DNA of 64,000 nt from Lunularia cruciata (Eukaryota > Streptophyta > Marchantiopsida > Lunulariales > Lunulariaceae), in the NCBI GenBank assembly GCA_948567375.1, contig OX419762.1, positions 15,010,001 through 15,074,000 on the forward strand, read 5' to 3'. This document shows, piece by piece, positions 1 to 9,959 of this stretch. Each line of letters begins with the position of its first letter. Positions within the stretch are counted from its first letter, which is position 1. The position numbers were made by a program, and so were the translations under genes. The notes under the pieces were generated by a model. That model saw nothing but the letters and a program-made list of their open reading frames with translations, did no database searches and was not told the DNA's origin.

Positions 1-354
1 GAAGAAAGCACAAGGAGGTGATGTAGAGAAGTCAAGGAAAGATCAACTCATGGAATTGGAAGAGGCAAGAGCAGTTGCTATGGTTTGAGTGGAGCAAGCC
101 CAAAGGAAACAAAAGAAGAGTTATGACAAGAGGCAAGGCAAGAAGAAGGTGGAGCCTTTCAAAGAAGGTGATTGGGTAATGTTTTTTGATTCCATTCAAT
201 TCAAAAGAGTGCAAAAGAAGTTTTTGCCTAAGTACTTTGGACCTTTCATAGTGGAGAAGGTGTGGGGCAATTATACTTATGATCTTAGGAGATGGGAGGA
301 AGACACTTTGATAGGATTAACCATGATAAGTTGAAGATATATCATAGAAGGTAG
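1..354 (+). pseudogene. Family A pol, C-terminal end of integrase (fragment)
   Basis: This is the last part of a Ty3/gypsy polyprotein whose 5' portion lies outside the window. It matches, on the opposite strand, the integrase C-terminus of the full family A copy at 24695-25050: lysine/arginine-rich linker, then the FKEGDWVM and PKYFGPFIVEKV motifs typical of the integrase C-terminal domain. The frame ends at TAG 352-354, just ahead of the LTR. It is broken by a TGA at 87-89 (the full copy has Arg there) and by a 1-bp deletion near 283-292 that shifts frame after the TYDL motif. It is inactive. No chromodomain follows, as in the full copy. Confidence 0.85.
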
Positions 355-402
355 AGAGACCTTCACTTTGAGTACAAAGTGAAAACTTAGTCCGGGGTTA
401 AA

Positions 403-1098
403 TGTAACACCCATTTTTGCATGTATGTGGTATTATGATATTTAGCTTGGTATTACAAAAACTTGAGAGATATTATTCATATAGAGATAAAAGATGGTTC
501 TACATTAATCATAATTAGCTAAAATTAGTCATAGCTAAGATAGAGGGGACCTTACTTTAGAGGAAGTGGAAAATATGAGCACCACTATTTTGGATTCTAG
601 TGTATTGACTTGGTATTATTCCTAGGTGTTTGGCTTTGAGGAAAGAGTTGAGAATTCTTGGGCTCGCAAGCTTTTTTGTTTTGGATTCTTCTTTAGTCCA
701 AGTATAGCCAATGTGAAGGAATCTTTGATTTAGTGATTGGGTCAAGATAAGATCACATGCTTAGTAGAATATGCCCATATGGATGGATATTCCTTTATAT
801 TTTTTGATTTTACTTCAATAAATTTTAGCATAGTAACTTAAGTTACTCCAATAATTAGTAACTTTGGTGCATAAATATTGCACAAATATATAAATCAGAG
901 GTGAGGAGGTACTCATCATCCTTTCATTTACAATTATCACTCTCTCATTGAGTTCTCTAGTGAGCAATGTCTTGAGTCTTAGAGTGTTAGCCTTGGAAGA
1001 GTATGATGGAGTTGGGATTATTTGTCTTCTTAGTCCATGGTGCGCTACCATAATAGCCATTAGAGGTTTAGCTTGAGTGAGAGACAGGCTGGCTCACA
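403..1098 (+). repeat. 3' LTR of a family A element (696 bp)
   Basis: The LTR starts TGTAACACCC and ends GGCTCACA, the same TG...CA termini as the two family A LTRs at 23955-24646 and 31084-31775, to which it aligns over its full length with many substitutions. It follows the end of pol and a short purine-rich tract near 392-402. A TATATAAA box is at 887-894, at the same place as in the other copies. Family B sequence begins directly after it at 1099, so the element was inserted in an older copy. The left flank is outside the window, so the target duplication cannot be checked; GATCA at 1099-1103 is the expected right-hand copy. Confidence 0.88.
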
Positions 1099-4000
1099 GA
1101 TCAGGGAGCATATTTGCATAGTAGGGAAATATGGAACATTGCATGGATCTTAATGTGTGGTGGTAGCTTGAGGTGATAGGCCACAATGTTGACTCGATGA
1201 AGAATAGAAAAAGGCTCAATAAAATAAGGTTTGAGCCTACAAGGCCAACTAATGTGAGGTTGGTTGTAGACAACCACACTTGATCCCAAACATTGAACTC
1301 CATGTGCCTATGGTGCACATCATGATATTGCTTTTGTCGATTTTGTGCAATTTGCAATCTGTGCTTGGCACTCTCCACACCTTGTTGGATTCAAGAAACA
1401 AATGTATTGATAACGTTGACCTTGGTAGCCATCGGGCAGATCTTCAGCAAGCTAGAAGGTGTGAAGGGATGCTCACCATACATGAGGAAGAATGGATTGA
1501 CATGAGTGGAGGCATTCACCAGATTGTTGTAAGCAAATTCCACCAAGGGGAATAGGGTGTCTCACCTCTCTTTCTCTTCTAAGGTGAAGCCGTGCAACAT
1601 GTCTTCAATAGTGCAATTAGCCCGCTCTATTTTTCCATCTGTGGATGGTAAGCTGTGGACATGGCCAACTTGGTTTTGAAGAAATCAAAAAGTGATCGCC
1701 AAAACAAACTAGTGAATTGAGTGCCTCTATCGGTGATGAGTACTCAAGACAAGCCATGGTGAGAGAAGACGACATCTAAGTATAATTGAGCTAGTTGTAG
1801 AGTAGTCACATCCTTGGTGGTAGGGCCTACATGAATCATTTGGTTGAGCCGGTCCACAAAGATCACAATGGAGTCAAACACTAAGGTAGTCTTGGGTAAT
1901 TCACAGATGAGATCCATCTTCATCTATTCCCAACGTTGTGTAGGAGTGAGGAGAGGTTGAAGGAGCCTTGCAAGACCTTGATTAGAAGCTCTTTTTTTTT
2001 GACAGAGTAAGCAGCTATGTACATAGTACATCATGTCATTGCTCATCTTGGGCCAATAATAATGATATTGGACTGCTTCCAAGGTCTTGTCCACTCCTCC
2101 ATGACCTACAATGGCCAAATCATGACATTCCACTAGAATGGTGGTGCATAATTTTGGGACATTCGAGATCCATAATCTACTATCAGAAAGGTGAGTCCTT
2201 GGGTGTTGGTGACGCCTTTGGATGATTGCACTCCTTCAATTTGTGGATCAGTTTTTGTAGTAGCCAGAATCTCTAGCCAAAATTCAAGGTTAAACTTAAC
2301 CTCTACCGCCAAATTGTTTGTCATTGGCATGAGGGTAAATGCATCTACAAGTTGCTCCTTACCTTCCATGTAGGTGATTGTCATGTTGTAGTGTTGTCGC
2401 CACTTTGCCCACCAAATTGGGTGACAAGATAGATCTTTATGTGTCCAAGTAGACTAGAGGTTCTATGTCTATTACAAATGCCTTCTTACCCAGATAGTGC
2501 TTCCAATGCTTGGTTGCGAGGACAATGGCTAGCTCTTCTTGTTTAGTGGTGTGATATGTGGGTTTTGTGAATATTTTGTTTAACCAATATTATTGTATTT
2601 TGTTTAACCGGTGACAACTTTCAAGAGAAATATGCAACTAGATGCCATCTGTCATGCCACTCTTGTTGTAGGACTGCTCTTATTGTTATGCTTGATGCAT
2701 CTGTAGCCAAATTGATTGGACAACTTGGGTCATACCACTTCACGATTGGTGCATGTAGCAAGGCAGCTTTCGATTCTTGAAAGGCCAACTCTTGTGCGGT
2801 TCTCCACGCCCACTTCTTCCCCTTGCCAAGTAGTGCCGTTAAAGGCTATGAAACCTTGGAGAAGTCCTTGATAAATTGATGATAGAATCTTGTCAACCCT
2901 AAGAAGCTATTGAGTTGAGTCTGATCTTCTAGTGCATTCCTTTTTCAAATGACCTCTATTTTATTTGTCAATACTTGAATGCCTTTTGCACTTACTCTAT
3001 GCCCCGAGTAGTCTACTCAGGACTTGCCAAACTCACACTTTGAGATTTTGGCATACAATCAATTCTATCTTAGAATCTTGAGGACTTCTTGTAGATGTTG
3101 TTTGTGTTTTGTCATTGTGCTATTGTATACTAAGATGTTGTGCAGGAAGACAATAACAGACTTGTCCAGTATGGATGAAATATGTCATTCATTAGACTCA
3201 TGAAAGTGATAGGTGCATTGGTGAGGCCAAAAGGCATAATGAGATACTTAAAGTGGTCATGCTTGGTTTGAAAGGCATTTTTGTACACATCTTCCTCATT
3301 TTTGTACACATCTTCCTCGCAGTTGGGATTTGATTGTAACCACTCTGCAAGTCCAATTTGGTGAAGTATCTTGCTCCATGGAGTTGATCAAATAGGTCAT
3401 CCATGCAAGGTAAGGGGTATTTATTCTCATTGTTTGTTGATTGAGACCCCGATAGTCAATGCACATGTGCATTGTATTGTCTTTCTTCTTCACAAACAAG
3501 ACAAGAGCTCCATATGGGTGATACTTTAGGTTGGGTGAACCCTTTTTGTAGCATTTCCTCAATTTGAGTCTTATAGTCCTCCAAATCATGAGGTGATAGG
3601 CGATATGGAGCCTTCCTCAGGAGTGTCTCAATTTTATGATCTCTCCTTTTTGGTGGTAGTCCTAAGGGTATATCATTGGGAAGATATCTTGAAACTCATC
3701 CACCACTTCCTTCAATTTCTCTGGAATTTTTCTATCAAGTTGTGCACTTTGGACTTCTCTTATTAGACACATGAAACATCTATTGGTCTTACATTTAGTT
3801 GCCGTCCCTATGACATAGAGAGGCAATTCTCGCTTGTGTGATTTTTCTTTAGCCCCAGTGATTGACCATTGGTGGGTACTCACTACTTTCTGCTTCCAAT
3901 TTACCATAGGGTTATAATGATCTATCCATGGCATGCCTAAGATTTCATCATAACAAGTTAATTATATCATTTTCCACTCAATTGCTTCCTAATATTCTCC

Positions 4001-4342
4001 TACATAGAGTGTTACTCATCGAGGTAATGATTCAATCCTCTATGTTTGCCCGTTAGGTAACTCTACTTCTTTGCTCTCATCTCTCTCCAGATCCATTCCC
4101 AATCTTATTGCAATAGAGTGAGACAAGAAATTCTTTGTTGCTCTCAAATCTATTAATACTTTCACTTGATTGCCTTCTAGGACTCCATTCACAACAATCA
4201 ATTGTGAGGTTGCCTTTCAAGACCTTTGTGTGCTCACCTTCTTCCTTCCCTTGCTTCTTTGCTTCCTTATTGAGCCAATAAGGCCATGAGGTACATGTAC
4301 TTGTGAACTTCATTTTCCAAAGTGATTTCTACCTCCTCCTCT
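1099..4342 (-). pseudogene. Family B copy 1 pol (PR-RT-RH-IN), decayed
   Basis: Fragments align in order with the pol of the copies at 9960-13430 and 39947-43417. Protease (VLIDLRAT near 4140-4170) is followed by RT ([14 protein letters not shown]-like and [19 protein letters not shown] blocks, 3198-3589), RNase H (about 2400-2900), the integrase zinc finger (CLLCQKKRA, about 1985-2015) and the catalytic core (about 1600-1930). The second RT aspartate pair is lost (FLHN). Stops and indels break every domain, so no protein can be made. Several stops lie where other copies have CAA, which points to an ancestral CGA codon. Confidence 0.85.
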
Positions 4343-5383
4343 TTAGTGTGTCTCTCCATGTTGTTCAAAGATCGCTTGTATGAAGGCCGAGGGCCTCTAG
4401 GGAGACAAACACGACAATTGGTAGATATGTGCCTAATATAGCCACAATTGTAACAACAACATTGTTCTCCTTGAATTCCTTCTCCTTGTGGGACTACATC
4501 TCTTTGTTCTTTTACCCGTCCATGCTCTCCTTGAAGCGGTCGTGCTCCTTGGTCTCAAAACCAAAGGTTGCCCAGTTCCATTGGTACTGGTCCACCCATG
4601 TGTGGCATTTCTGCCCAATAATGTTGAGGTGGAACTACTCCTTCACTTCCAGCCAATGCCTCTCCTATTCTTTGCGCACAAGCAATGGCTTCAAATACCG
4701 TGTGAGGATTTTGCACCATGACTTCTTGGCAAATCTGCTCCTTCAATCCTTGTTTGAAATTATCAAGAGCTTTTGTTGGACTCATGTTGGTTATTACAAC
4801 TTGTATATCCAAAAATGCCTCCACATACTCTTGTATGTTGTTCTTTTGTCTAAATCCCCATAGTCGGATTCACACCATGCATGGAATCCACCAATTGGAA
4901 ATTCTTCAACAATCTTTCTTGCATTGTTGTCCATGTGACCTCCCTTCTCTCTGCCAACATGGATTGTTCCCAAACATTGTACCATGTGAGGGTTTTATCG
5001 GTCAAGTACCCACATGCAAACATGCCTACAACATGCTCAATGATCTCTGTTGAGACTAATTAGAAATATCAATTCATTCTTGAGATCTAGTTTTCCACTA
5101 TTCCCATCATACGCCGCCCCTTGTAAGGCTTGATGTTGCAAGTCTTCTTCACCCGAAGTAACAATGTAGCTTCATCATTGACCGAGTTTGTAGGCACAAG
5201 TGCCTCTCCAAGTAATTTAGTCGTAGGTATTGGGTTTTGAAACGGCTCTTCTTCTTGCATTGCTTGATCATTCTTGAGGATATGCACTTAACTTTGTAAT
5301 GCTTCCATGATCATCTTAATCTATCAAAATTTTTTCAACATCCCCTGCATTCCTTGCACCAGCTCTTGCAACTATGGATCCAT
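4343..5383 (-). pseudogene. Family B copy 1 gag, decayed
   Basis: The start ATG (complement of 5381-5383) and the MDP N-terminus match the gag of copy 3. The 1041-bp span ends at TAA 4343-4345, at the codon where copies 2 and 3 have TGA. Gag forms the particle and binds RNA; the CCHC knuckle region is near 4410-4460. Internal stops and shifts show that it is dead. Pieces such as the 89-codon run at 4555-4824 retain the KQGLKEQICQEVMVQNP block shared with the other copies. Confidence 0.82.
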
Positions 5384-5404
5384 GGTTTGTGCAACACTCA
5401 ATCA

Positions 5405-5619
5405 CTACTGTTTACTTCAATAGAGAATTAATATGATCACTTTGGAAGGTGCACAAACTATCAAGACTACCATTGGTACTTCAGAAGCTATCACTTGTTG
5501 ATAATACTCCTCACAAAATTTCTAACCATGAAATCTCTCAACATCACTTTCAATCTCACTACATAAAAAATTTCTACTTGAGTGTTGAAAATGAGAGGAT
5601 TTGGGACATTCACATCCAT
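5405..5619 (-). pseudogene. Family B copy 1 leader ORF, frameshifted
   Basis: This is the counterpart of the leader ORFs at 8679-8882 and 44480-44695. It begins with ATG at 5619 (MDVNVPNP) and runs toward gag, but a 1-bp deletion in the NFGEEYY region breaks the frame. The amber codon seen in the other copies is retained at 5405-5407, exactly seven codons ahead of the gag ATG. The next codon is TGA here instead of CAA. Confidence 0.6.
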
Positions 5620-5679
5620 AACATCATAATAGAATGTAGATTGTTAAATCCCACTCTTTGTCATATACCACCATAGGTA

Positions 5680-5765
5680 GAATCATCGGGTTTGGTGAGT
5701 CCATCAAGGTGATGGACTCACCAAACCCGGTGATTCTGTTATGTTATGTTATGTTATGTTATGTC
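5680..5765. repeat. 27-bp inverted repeat and (TTATG)n microsatellite in B leader
   Basis: Arms at 5680-5706 and 5710-5736 are reverse complements with one G/T mismatch, separated by 3 nt. They are followed directly by about five TTATG units. Copy 2 at about 8590-8625 has only one arm and no microsatellite, so the palindrome and repeat arose in this copy. Confidence 0.9.
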
Positions 5766-6024
5766 CATGAATTCTACTCCAAAGTGATAAACTAGAAATA
5801 CTCTCATTTACTCATGTTGGATGTACATAAACTTGATATGGAATAGATTCAAGAATGGGAAACTAGGTGCGGGAAATTGTCCTGCCAGTGCATCCATCCC
5901 TCTGCTCTCTAAAGCCCTTTCCCAAGTCTAACAATTACTTTATGTTCTCGACCCCAAATTACTTGGTTTCAGTAATTCATGCTCTTCCAAGAGGGGTGAT
6001 CCACCCTCTTGGACTAAAACACTT

Positions 6025-6036
6025 GCTTTGATACCA
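6025..6036 (-). other. Primer binding site (tRNA-iMet), family B copy 1
   Basis: The minus strand reads TGGTATCAAAGC one base downstream of the 5' LTR end. It matches the plant initiator-Met PBS TGGTATCAGAGC at 11 of 12 positions. Confidence 0.85.
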
Positions 6037-6037
6037 T

Positions 6038-6755
6038 TGTAGTACTTCAGAGACAAGAGAAGAGAGAAAGCACCAATTTCACACTCAATCATCTGATGCT
6101 CCAAAGGAGCAACTTCTCTTTATTATATAGACAAAGAGGATCTCTTCCAAGGAAGCTCCACCATAGGATTAGGCACATAGATAGGTGACATGTTAGCAAG
6201 CTCCACCTTTGGATTAATTACTTGGATGGGTGATATGTTGGTCTTGATCCTATCTGGTTTGTCAAACAAGCTTTGATAAGAGGGAATCTTTTAGGGAATC
6301 TTTCTATATGAATCTCAAAATCACATGGGTGAGGTACCATTGGAAAGCTCTCAATGAGACAAACCAGGGAGGAGGGAAGGCCAACCTATCCTTCACTGGG
6401 GGAATCTGCATATTTTTTAGGCCTAATTCATCCGTTTAGGCCTTTGAAATTGCCTTCAAAGATTTCAGGCATATTTTGGTTCCTACTCTATGGGTGATAT
6501 CTCTTTCTGATCTATTTAGTCTATCATGTGTAACATCCTTCCAGATGTTACCAAACCAATTCTCACCTTTAAATCATATGTATAGCTATTGGTTCTAAGG
6601 TTTTCAAGTCTATTTTGGTTTCTGCCCTATTAGTAGAAGTACTCTTTTGGTGATACTTCTATCTGATCTATTTTTTCAATCATGTATAACCTCATTCCAT
6701 ATGTTACCAAACCAAATTTCACATCAAGATCATATGGCTAGCTCTTGGTATTACA
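6038..6755 (-). repeat. 5' LTR of family B copy 1 (718 bp)
   Basis: On the plus strand it starts TGTAGTACTTC and ends TTGGTATTACA. It aligns over its length with the B LTRs at 7581-8313, 13444-14184 and 39195-39933. The homopolymer site is only five G here (6398-6402). Two related 'TAACATC-GATGTTA' modules occur near 6536 and 6690, as in the other LTRs. It is visibly the most diverged of the B LTRs. Confidence 0.85.
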
Positions 6756-6950
6756 TTAGTACTTGGACACAAAAATCCTAATGGTTTGGTGGAAGTGGAT
6801 TTGGTAGTCTATAAATTCCATTTATTCCATTCTTGCTCTGATACCAATGTAAAAGACCAAGACCAAGGAGAGAAATAGGAGAGTGGAAGATCACATGGGA
6901 CACTTGAATGGGGGAAAACTCCAAATGCCTAGCATGAGTTTTGGCTCCTT

Positions 6951-6958
6951 TATTTATA
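6951..6958 (-). promoter_or_regulatory. TATA box of family C LTR
   Basis: The minus strand reads TATAAATA within the LTR, about 100 bp from its 3' end. It is the likely core promoter for the element RNA. The HSE-like array begins 56 bp upstream of it. In copy 2 the equivalent position is degenerate (TATGAATA). Confidence 0.5.
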
Positions 6959-7013
6959 GGGAGTATACAAGGCTCTTGAGCCACTTTCTTGGAGTGGAAG
7001 CCAAGTTAACCAA

Positions 7014-7171
7014 GAAGCTTCTCAAGAAGCTTCCTTCTTGAAACCACCTACTTGGCGTGCAAGCTAAGTTGGTTGGAAGCTTCTAGGAGTTTCCTTCTAG
7101 AAACTATCTACTTGGGGTGCAAGCTAAGCTAGTGGCAAGTTTCCCAAGAAGCTTCCTAGATACTTCTAGAA
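7014..7171 (-). promoter_or_regulatory. Array of heat-shock-element-like palindromes in family C LTR
   Basis: The array contains GAAGCTTC at 7014-7021, 7026-7033, 7076-7083 and 7148-7155, TTCTTGAA at 7035-7042, and TTCTAGAA at 7095-7102 and 7164-7171. These are the alternating GAA/TTC units of heat shock factor sites (nGAAnnTTCn). 7076-7088 reads GAAgcTTCtaGGA, close to a three-unit site. They lie in a tandem repeat of about 60 bp and sit upstream of the TATA box at 6951-6958. The LTR at 36768-37257 has the same arrangement. That heat shock factor binds here is inference. Confidence 0.5.
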
Positions 7172-7247
7172 TATTTTAGGTTAATTTGGCTTATTCACTA
7201 CTTTGTTAGCCTTGACTCACTTCTTTGCTAAACTCCATATTGTTACA

Positions 7248-7580
7248 CAACCAATCAATTCTCATTGTCATCAGTCAATTTGACCTTAGATGAAGAGTCA
7301 TCTTCAGACATGCACTCAAAGTTGACATTGGTTTGCTTGGTGAACTGCCCGTTGTTTGTTTTGATGTACACCAATTGCATGATGGTATTGGGTGAGAGGC
7401 ACTAATGTAATTTTGAATGAATGATATGAAAAGTGGAGAAGTTGTGTTATGATGCAATGCTTGATGTCACCAATGTGAAGATCTGGCAAACTAGCTTTTG
7501 AAGAGTGGGCCATTGGGTCTCTTGCGACATCCAAAACTCATAGATAGATAACTTGTGTTCCTTGAGAATGTGCAAGCCAT
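7248..7580 (-). pseudogene. hAT transposase relic, C-terminal dimerisation domain
   Basis: The minus strand encodes a decayed hAT C-terminal dimerisation domain: IYEFWMSQETQWPTLQKLV, then QIFTLVTSSIAS where families have the (S)SS.CERN block, then NFSTF and HSKL followed by LSPNT. Minor frameshifts break it. It ends with an acidic tail and TGA 7255-7257. The upstream part of the same gene is at 14185-15853; the 6.6-kb family B copy 2 lies between. hAT transposases cut and paste DNA using an RNase H-fold core, and this domain mediates multimerisation. It is inactive. Confidence 0.75.
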
Positions 7581-8313
7581 TGTAATACCAAGGGGTAGCC
7601 ATATGATCTAGATGTGAAATTTGGTTTGGTAACATCTAGAATGATGTTATACATGATGGTCAAAATAGATCAGATAGAAGTATCACCAAAAGAGTACTTC
7701 TACTAATAGGGCAGAAACCAAAATAGACCTAAGAACCTTAGAACCAATAGCTAGACATATGATTTAAAGGTGAGAATTGGTTTGGTAACATCTGGAAGGA
7801 TGTTACACATGATGGACTAAACAGATCAGAAAGAGGTATCACCAAAAGGGGACTTCTACTAATAGAGTAGGAACCGAAATATGCCTGAAATCTTTGAAGG
7901 CAATTTTGGAGGCCTAAACGGATGAATTAGGCCTCAAAAATGTGCAGATTCCCCCCCAGTAGAGTTTAGGCTAGCCTTCCCTCCCCTTGCTTTGTCTCGT
8001 TGAGAGCTTTCCAACGGTACCTTACGTGATTCTGAGATTCCTACAAGACGATTCCCTAAAAGATTCCCTCCGATCAACGCTTGTTTGACCAACCAGATAG
8101 GACCTAGACCAGACAGGTCACCCATCCAAGTAAGTAATCAAAGGGTGGAGCTTGCTGACATGTCACCTATCTGTGTCCCTAATCCTATGGTGGAGCTTCC
8201 TTGGAGGAGATCCTCTTTGTCTATATAATAAAGAGAAGGTGCTCTCTTGGGGCATCGAATGTTTGAGTGTGCAATCTGTGTTTTCTCTCTTCTCTTGTCC
8301 TCGGAGTATTACA
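7581..8313 (+). repeat. 5' LTR of family B copy 2 (733 bp)
   Basis: It starts TGTAATACCA and ends GGAGTATTACA. A TATATAA box is at 8223-8229, with the transcript start expected some 25-30 bp further on. The LTR contains a duplicated module (7621-7727 and 7777-7883), each copy with a TAACATC...GATGTTA inverted repeat. The homopolymer run is seven C at 7951-7957. Confidence 0.92.
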
Positions 8314-8314
8314 A

Positions 8315-8326
8315 TGGTATCAGAGC
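8315..8326 (+). other. Primer binding site (tRNA-iMet), family B copy 2
   Basis: TGGTATCAGAGC, one base after the 5' LTR, is complementary to the 3' end of plant initiator methionine tRNA and primes minus-strand DNA synthesis. Confidence 0.95.
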
Positions 8327-8678
8327 GAGTGTTCTAGTCCAAGAGAGTAGATCACCCCTCTTGGAATAGCACAAACTACTGAAACTGAGTAATGTGAGGT
8401 GGAGAACATAGAGTAATTGCTAGACTTAAGAAGGACTTTAGAGAGCGGATGGGATGGATGCACTGGGGGGACAATTTCCCGCACCTAGCTCTCCATTCTC
8501 AAACCCATTCCACATCAAGGTTATGTACATCCAGCGTGAGCAGATGAGGGTATCGCTAGTTTATCACTTTGGTGCGGAATTCATGGACAGAGTGATGAAC
8601 TCACCAAACCCGGTGATTCTACTGTGGTGATATATGACAGAGAGTGGGATTTGACGATCTACATTCTATTATGATAAA

Positions 8679-8882
8679 ATGGATATGAATGTCCCAAATT
8701 CTCTCCCTTTCAACACTCAAGTAGAAATCCGTTATGTAGTGAGGCCGAAAGTGATGTTTAGAGATTTTGTGGTTAGGAATTTTGGTGAGGAGTATTATCA
8801 ACAAGTGATAGCTTCTGAGGTTCCAATGGTAGTTCCGATAGTTTGTGCGCCTTCCAGAGTGATTATATTGACTCTGTATTGA
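8679..8882 (+). CDS. Conserved leader ORF ahead of gag, family B (67 codons)
   Basis: A short ORF starting MDMNVPN lies between the primer site and gag. It is conserved in copy 3 (44480-44695, about four amino acid differences over 67) and in a frameshifted form in copy 1. No domain was recognised; it is hydrophobic toward the C-terminus (MVVPIVCAPSRVIILTLY). It is in the same frame as gag: after TGA 8880-8882 come four codons, an amber codon at 8892-8894, then CAA TTG and the gag ATG at 8916. In copy 3 the TGA is TGG, leaving only the amber codon. It could be a functional N-terminal extension of Gag made by readthrough, or a regulatory upstream ORF. Expression is not shown. Confidence 0.55.
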   Translation: MDMNVPNSLPFNTQVEIRYVVRPKVMFRDFVVRNFGEEYYQQVIASEVPMVVPIVCAPSRVIILTLY

Positions 8883-8915
8883 AGTAGACGTTAGCAATTG
8901 GGTGTTATAGGAACC

Positions 8916-9959
8916 ATGGATCTACAGTTGCAAGAGCTGGTGCAAGGAATGCAAGGGATGTTGAATGAATTTTGAGAGATTAAGATGACCATGGAGACAT
9001 TACAAAGTCAAGTGCAGATCTTGAGGAACGATCAAGCCATGCAAGAAGAAGAGCCACCTCAAAACCCTGTACTTGCAACTGAAGTGCTTGGAGAGGCACC
9101 CGTGCCTATGAACCCTATCAACGGTGAAGCCACATTGCTACTCCGGATGAAGAAGACCTGCAACATCGAGCCTTACAAGAGGCAGCGGACGATGGGAGTA
9201 GTGGAAAATTGGATCTCGAGAATGAATCAATATTTCCGATTGTTCTCAACAAAGATCACTGAGCATGATGTAGGCGTGTTTGCATGTGGGTACTTGACCG
9301 ATAAAGCCCTCACATGGTATGATGCTTGGGAACGATCCATGCTAGCAGAGAGAAGGGAGGTCACATGGACAGCAATGCAAGAAGGATTGCTGAAGAATTT
9401 CCAATTGGTGGATTCTGTGCAGATGGCTCGAACCCGACTATGGGGATTGAGACAGAAGAATAGCGTACAAGAGTATGTGGAGGCGTTTTTGGATCTACAA
9501 GTCACAATTACCAACATGAGTCTAGCAGAGGCTCTCAACAATTTCAAACGAGGGTTGAAAGAGCAGATTTGCCAAGAAGTCATGGTGCAAAACCCTCGCA
9601 TGGTATTTGAAGCCACTGCTTGTGCACAGAGAATAGCAGGAGCATTAGGTGGAGGTGAAGGAGTAGTTCCACCTCAACATTATCGCGCAGAAATGCCACA
9701 CATGAGTGGACCAATACCAATGGAATTGGGAAACCTTCGATTCCGGGATCAAGGAGCACGGCCACTTCAAGGAGAGCGGGGACGGGTAGAAGAACGAAGA
9801 GATGGAGTCCCACGAGGAGAAGGGACTCGAGGAGAACAACACCATTGTTACAATTGTGGCCGTATTGGGCACATATCTACCAATTGTTGCACTTGTTTCC
9901 CTAGAGGCCCTCGGCCTTGTGTACAGGCAATCTTTGAACAACATGGAGAGGCACATTGA
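8916..9959 (+). pseudogene. Family B copy 2 gag, one internal stop
   Basis: Gag of 347 codons. ATG 8916 gives the MDLQLQELVQ start shared with copy 3. One in-frame TGA at 8973-8975 sits where copy 3 has CAA; from ATG 8985 the frame is open for 324 codons. Features in order are a coiled-coil-like N-terminus, the retrotransposon gag fold (ENWISRMNQYF through LKEQICQEVMVQNP), an Arg-rich stretch and a CCHC zinc knuckle CYNCGRIGHISTNC at about 9847-9888. It ends with TGA 9957-9959, after which the same frame runs on in pol. Gag forms the cytoplasmic particle and packages RNA. Confidence 0.88.

Larger units (their letters stand above)
1099..6755 (-). mobile_element. Family B chromovirus copy 1, broken by family A
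   Basis: A Ty3/gypsy element reading right to left: 5' LTR 6038-6755, tRNA-iMet primer site 6025-6036, leader, gag (ends 4343) and pol down to 1099, where a family A element interrupts it inside the integrase C-terminal coding region. The integrase tail, chromodomain and 3' LTR should lie left of the window beyond the A element. The copy is heavily decayed: many stops and frameshifts, and the reverse transcriptase active site FLDD has become FLHN (3137-3148). It was inserted in a family C element, whose sequence resumes at 6756; TTAGT there would be the right-hand target duplication. Confidence 0.88.
6756..7247 (-). mobile_element. 5' end of family C element (LTR, PBS, start of leader)
   Basis: The LTR is 6848-7247 (400 bp, TGTAAAAGACC to ATTGTTACA on the plus strand). 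The primer site at 6833-6846 reads TGGTATCAGAGCAA on the minus strand, a full match to the initiator-Met PBS core. The 92 bp at 6756-6847 are the start of the leader and match 36690-36767 of family C copy 2. The rest of the element is cut off by insertion of family B copy 1. The LTR right end lies 7 bp from the stop codon of the hAT relic, so C inserted just downstream of that gene. Confidence 0.82.

Noticed and set aside
9846-9900. Programmed frameshift between gag and pol in family B
   Set aside because: Gag and pol are in the same frame, separated by a stop; no slippery site is needed.
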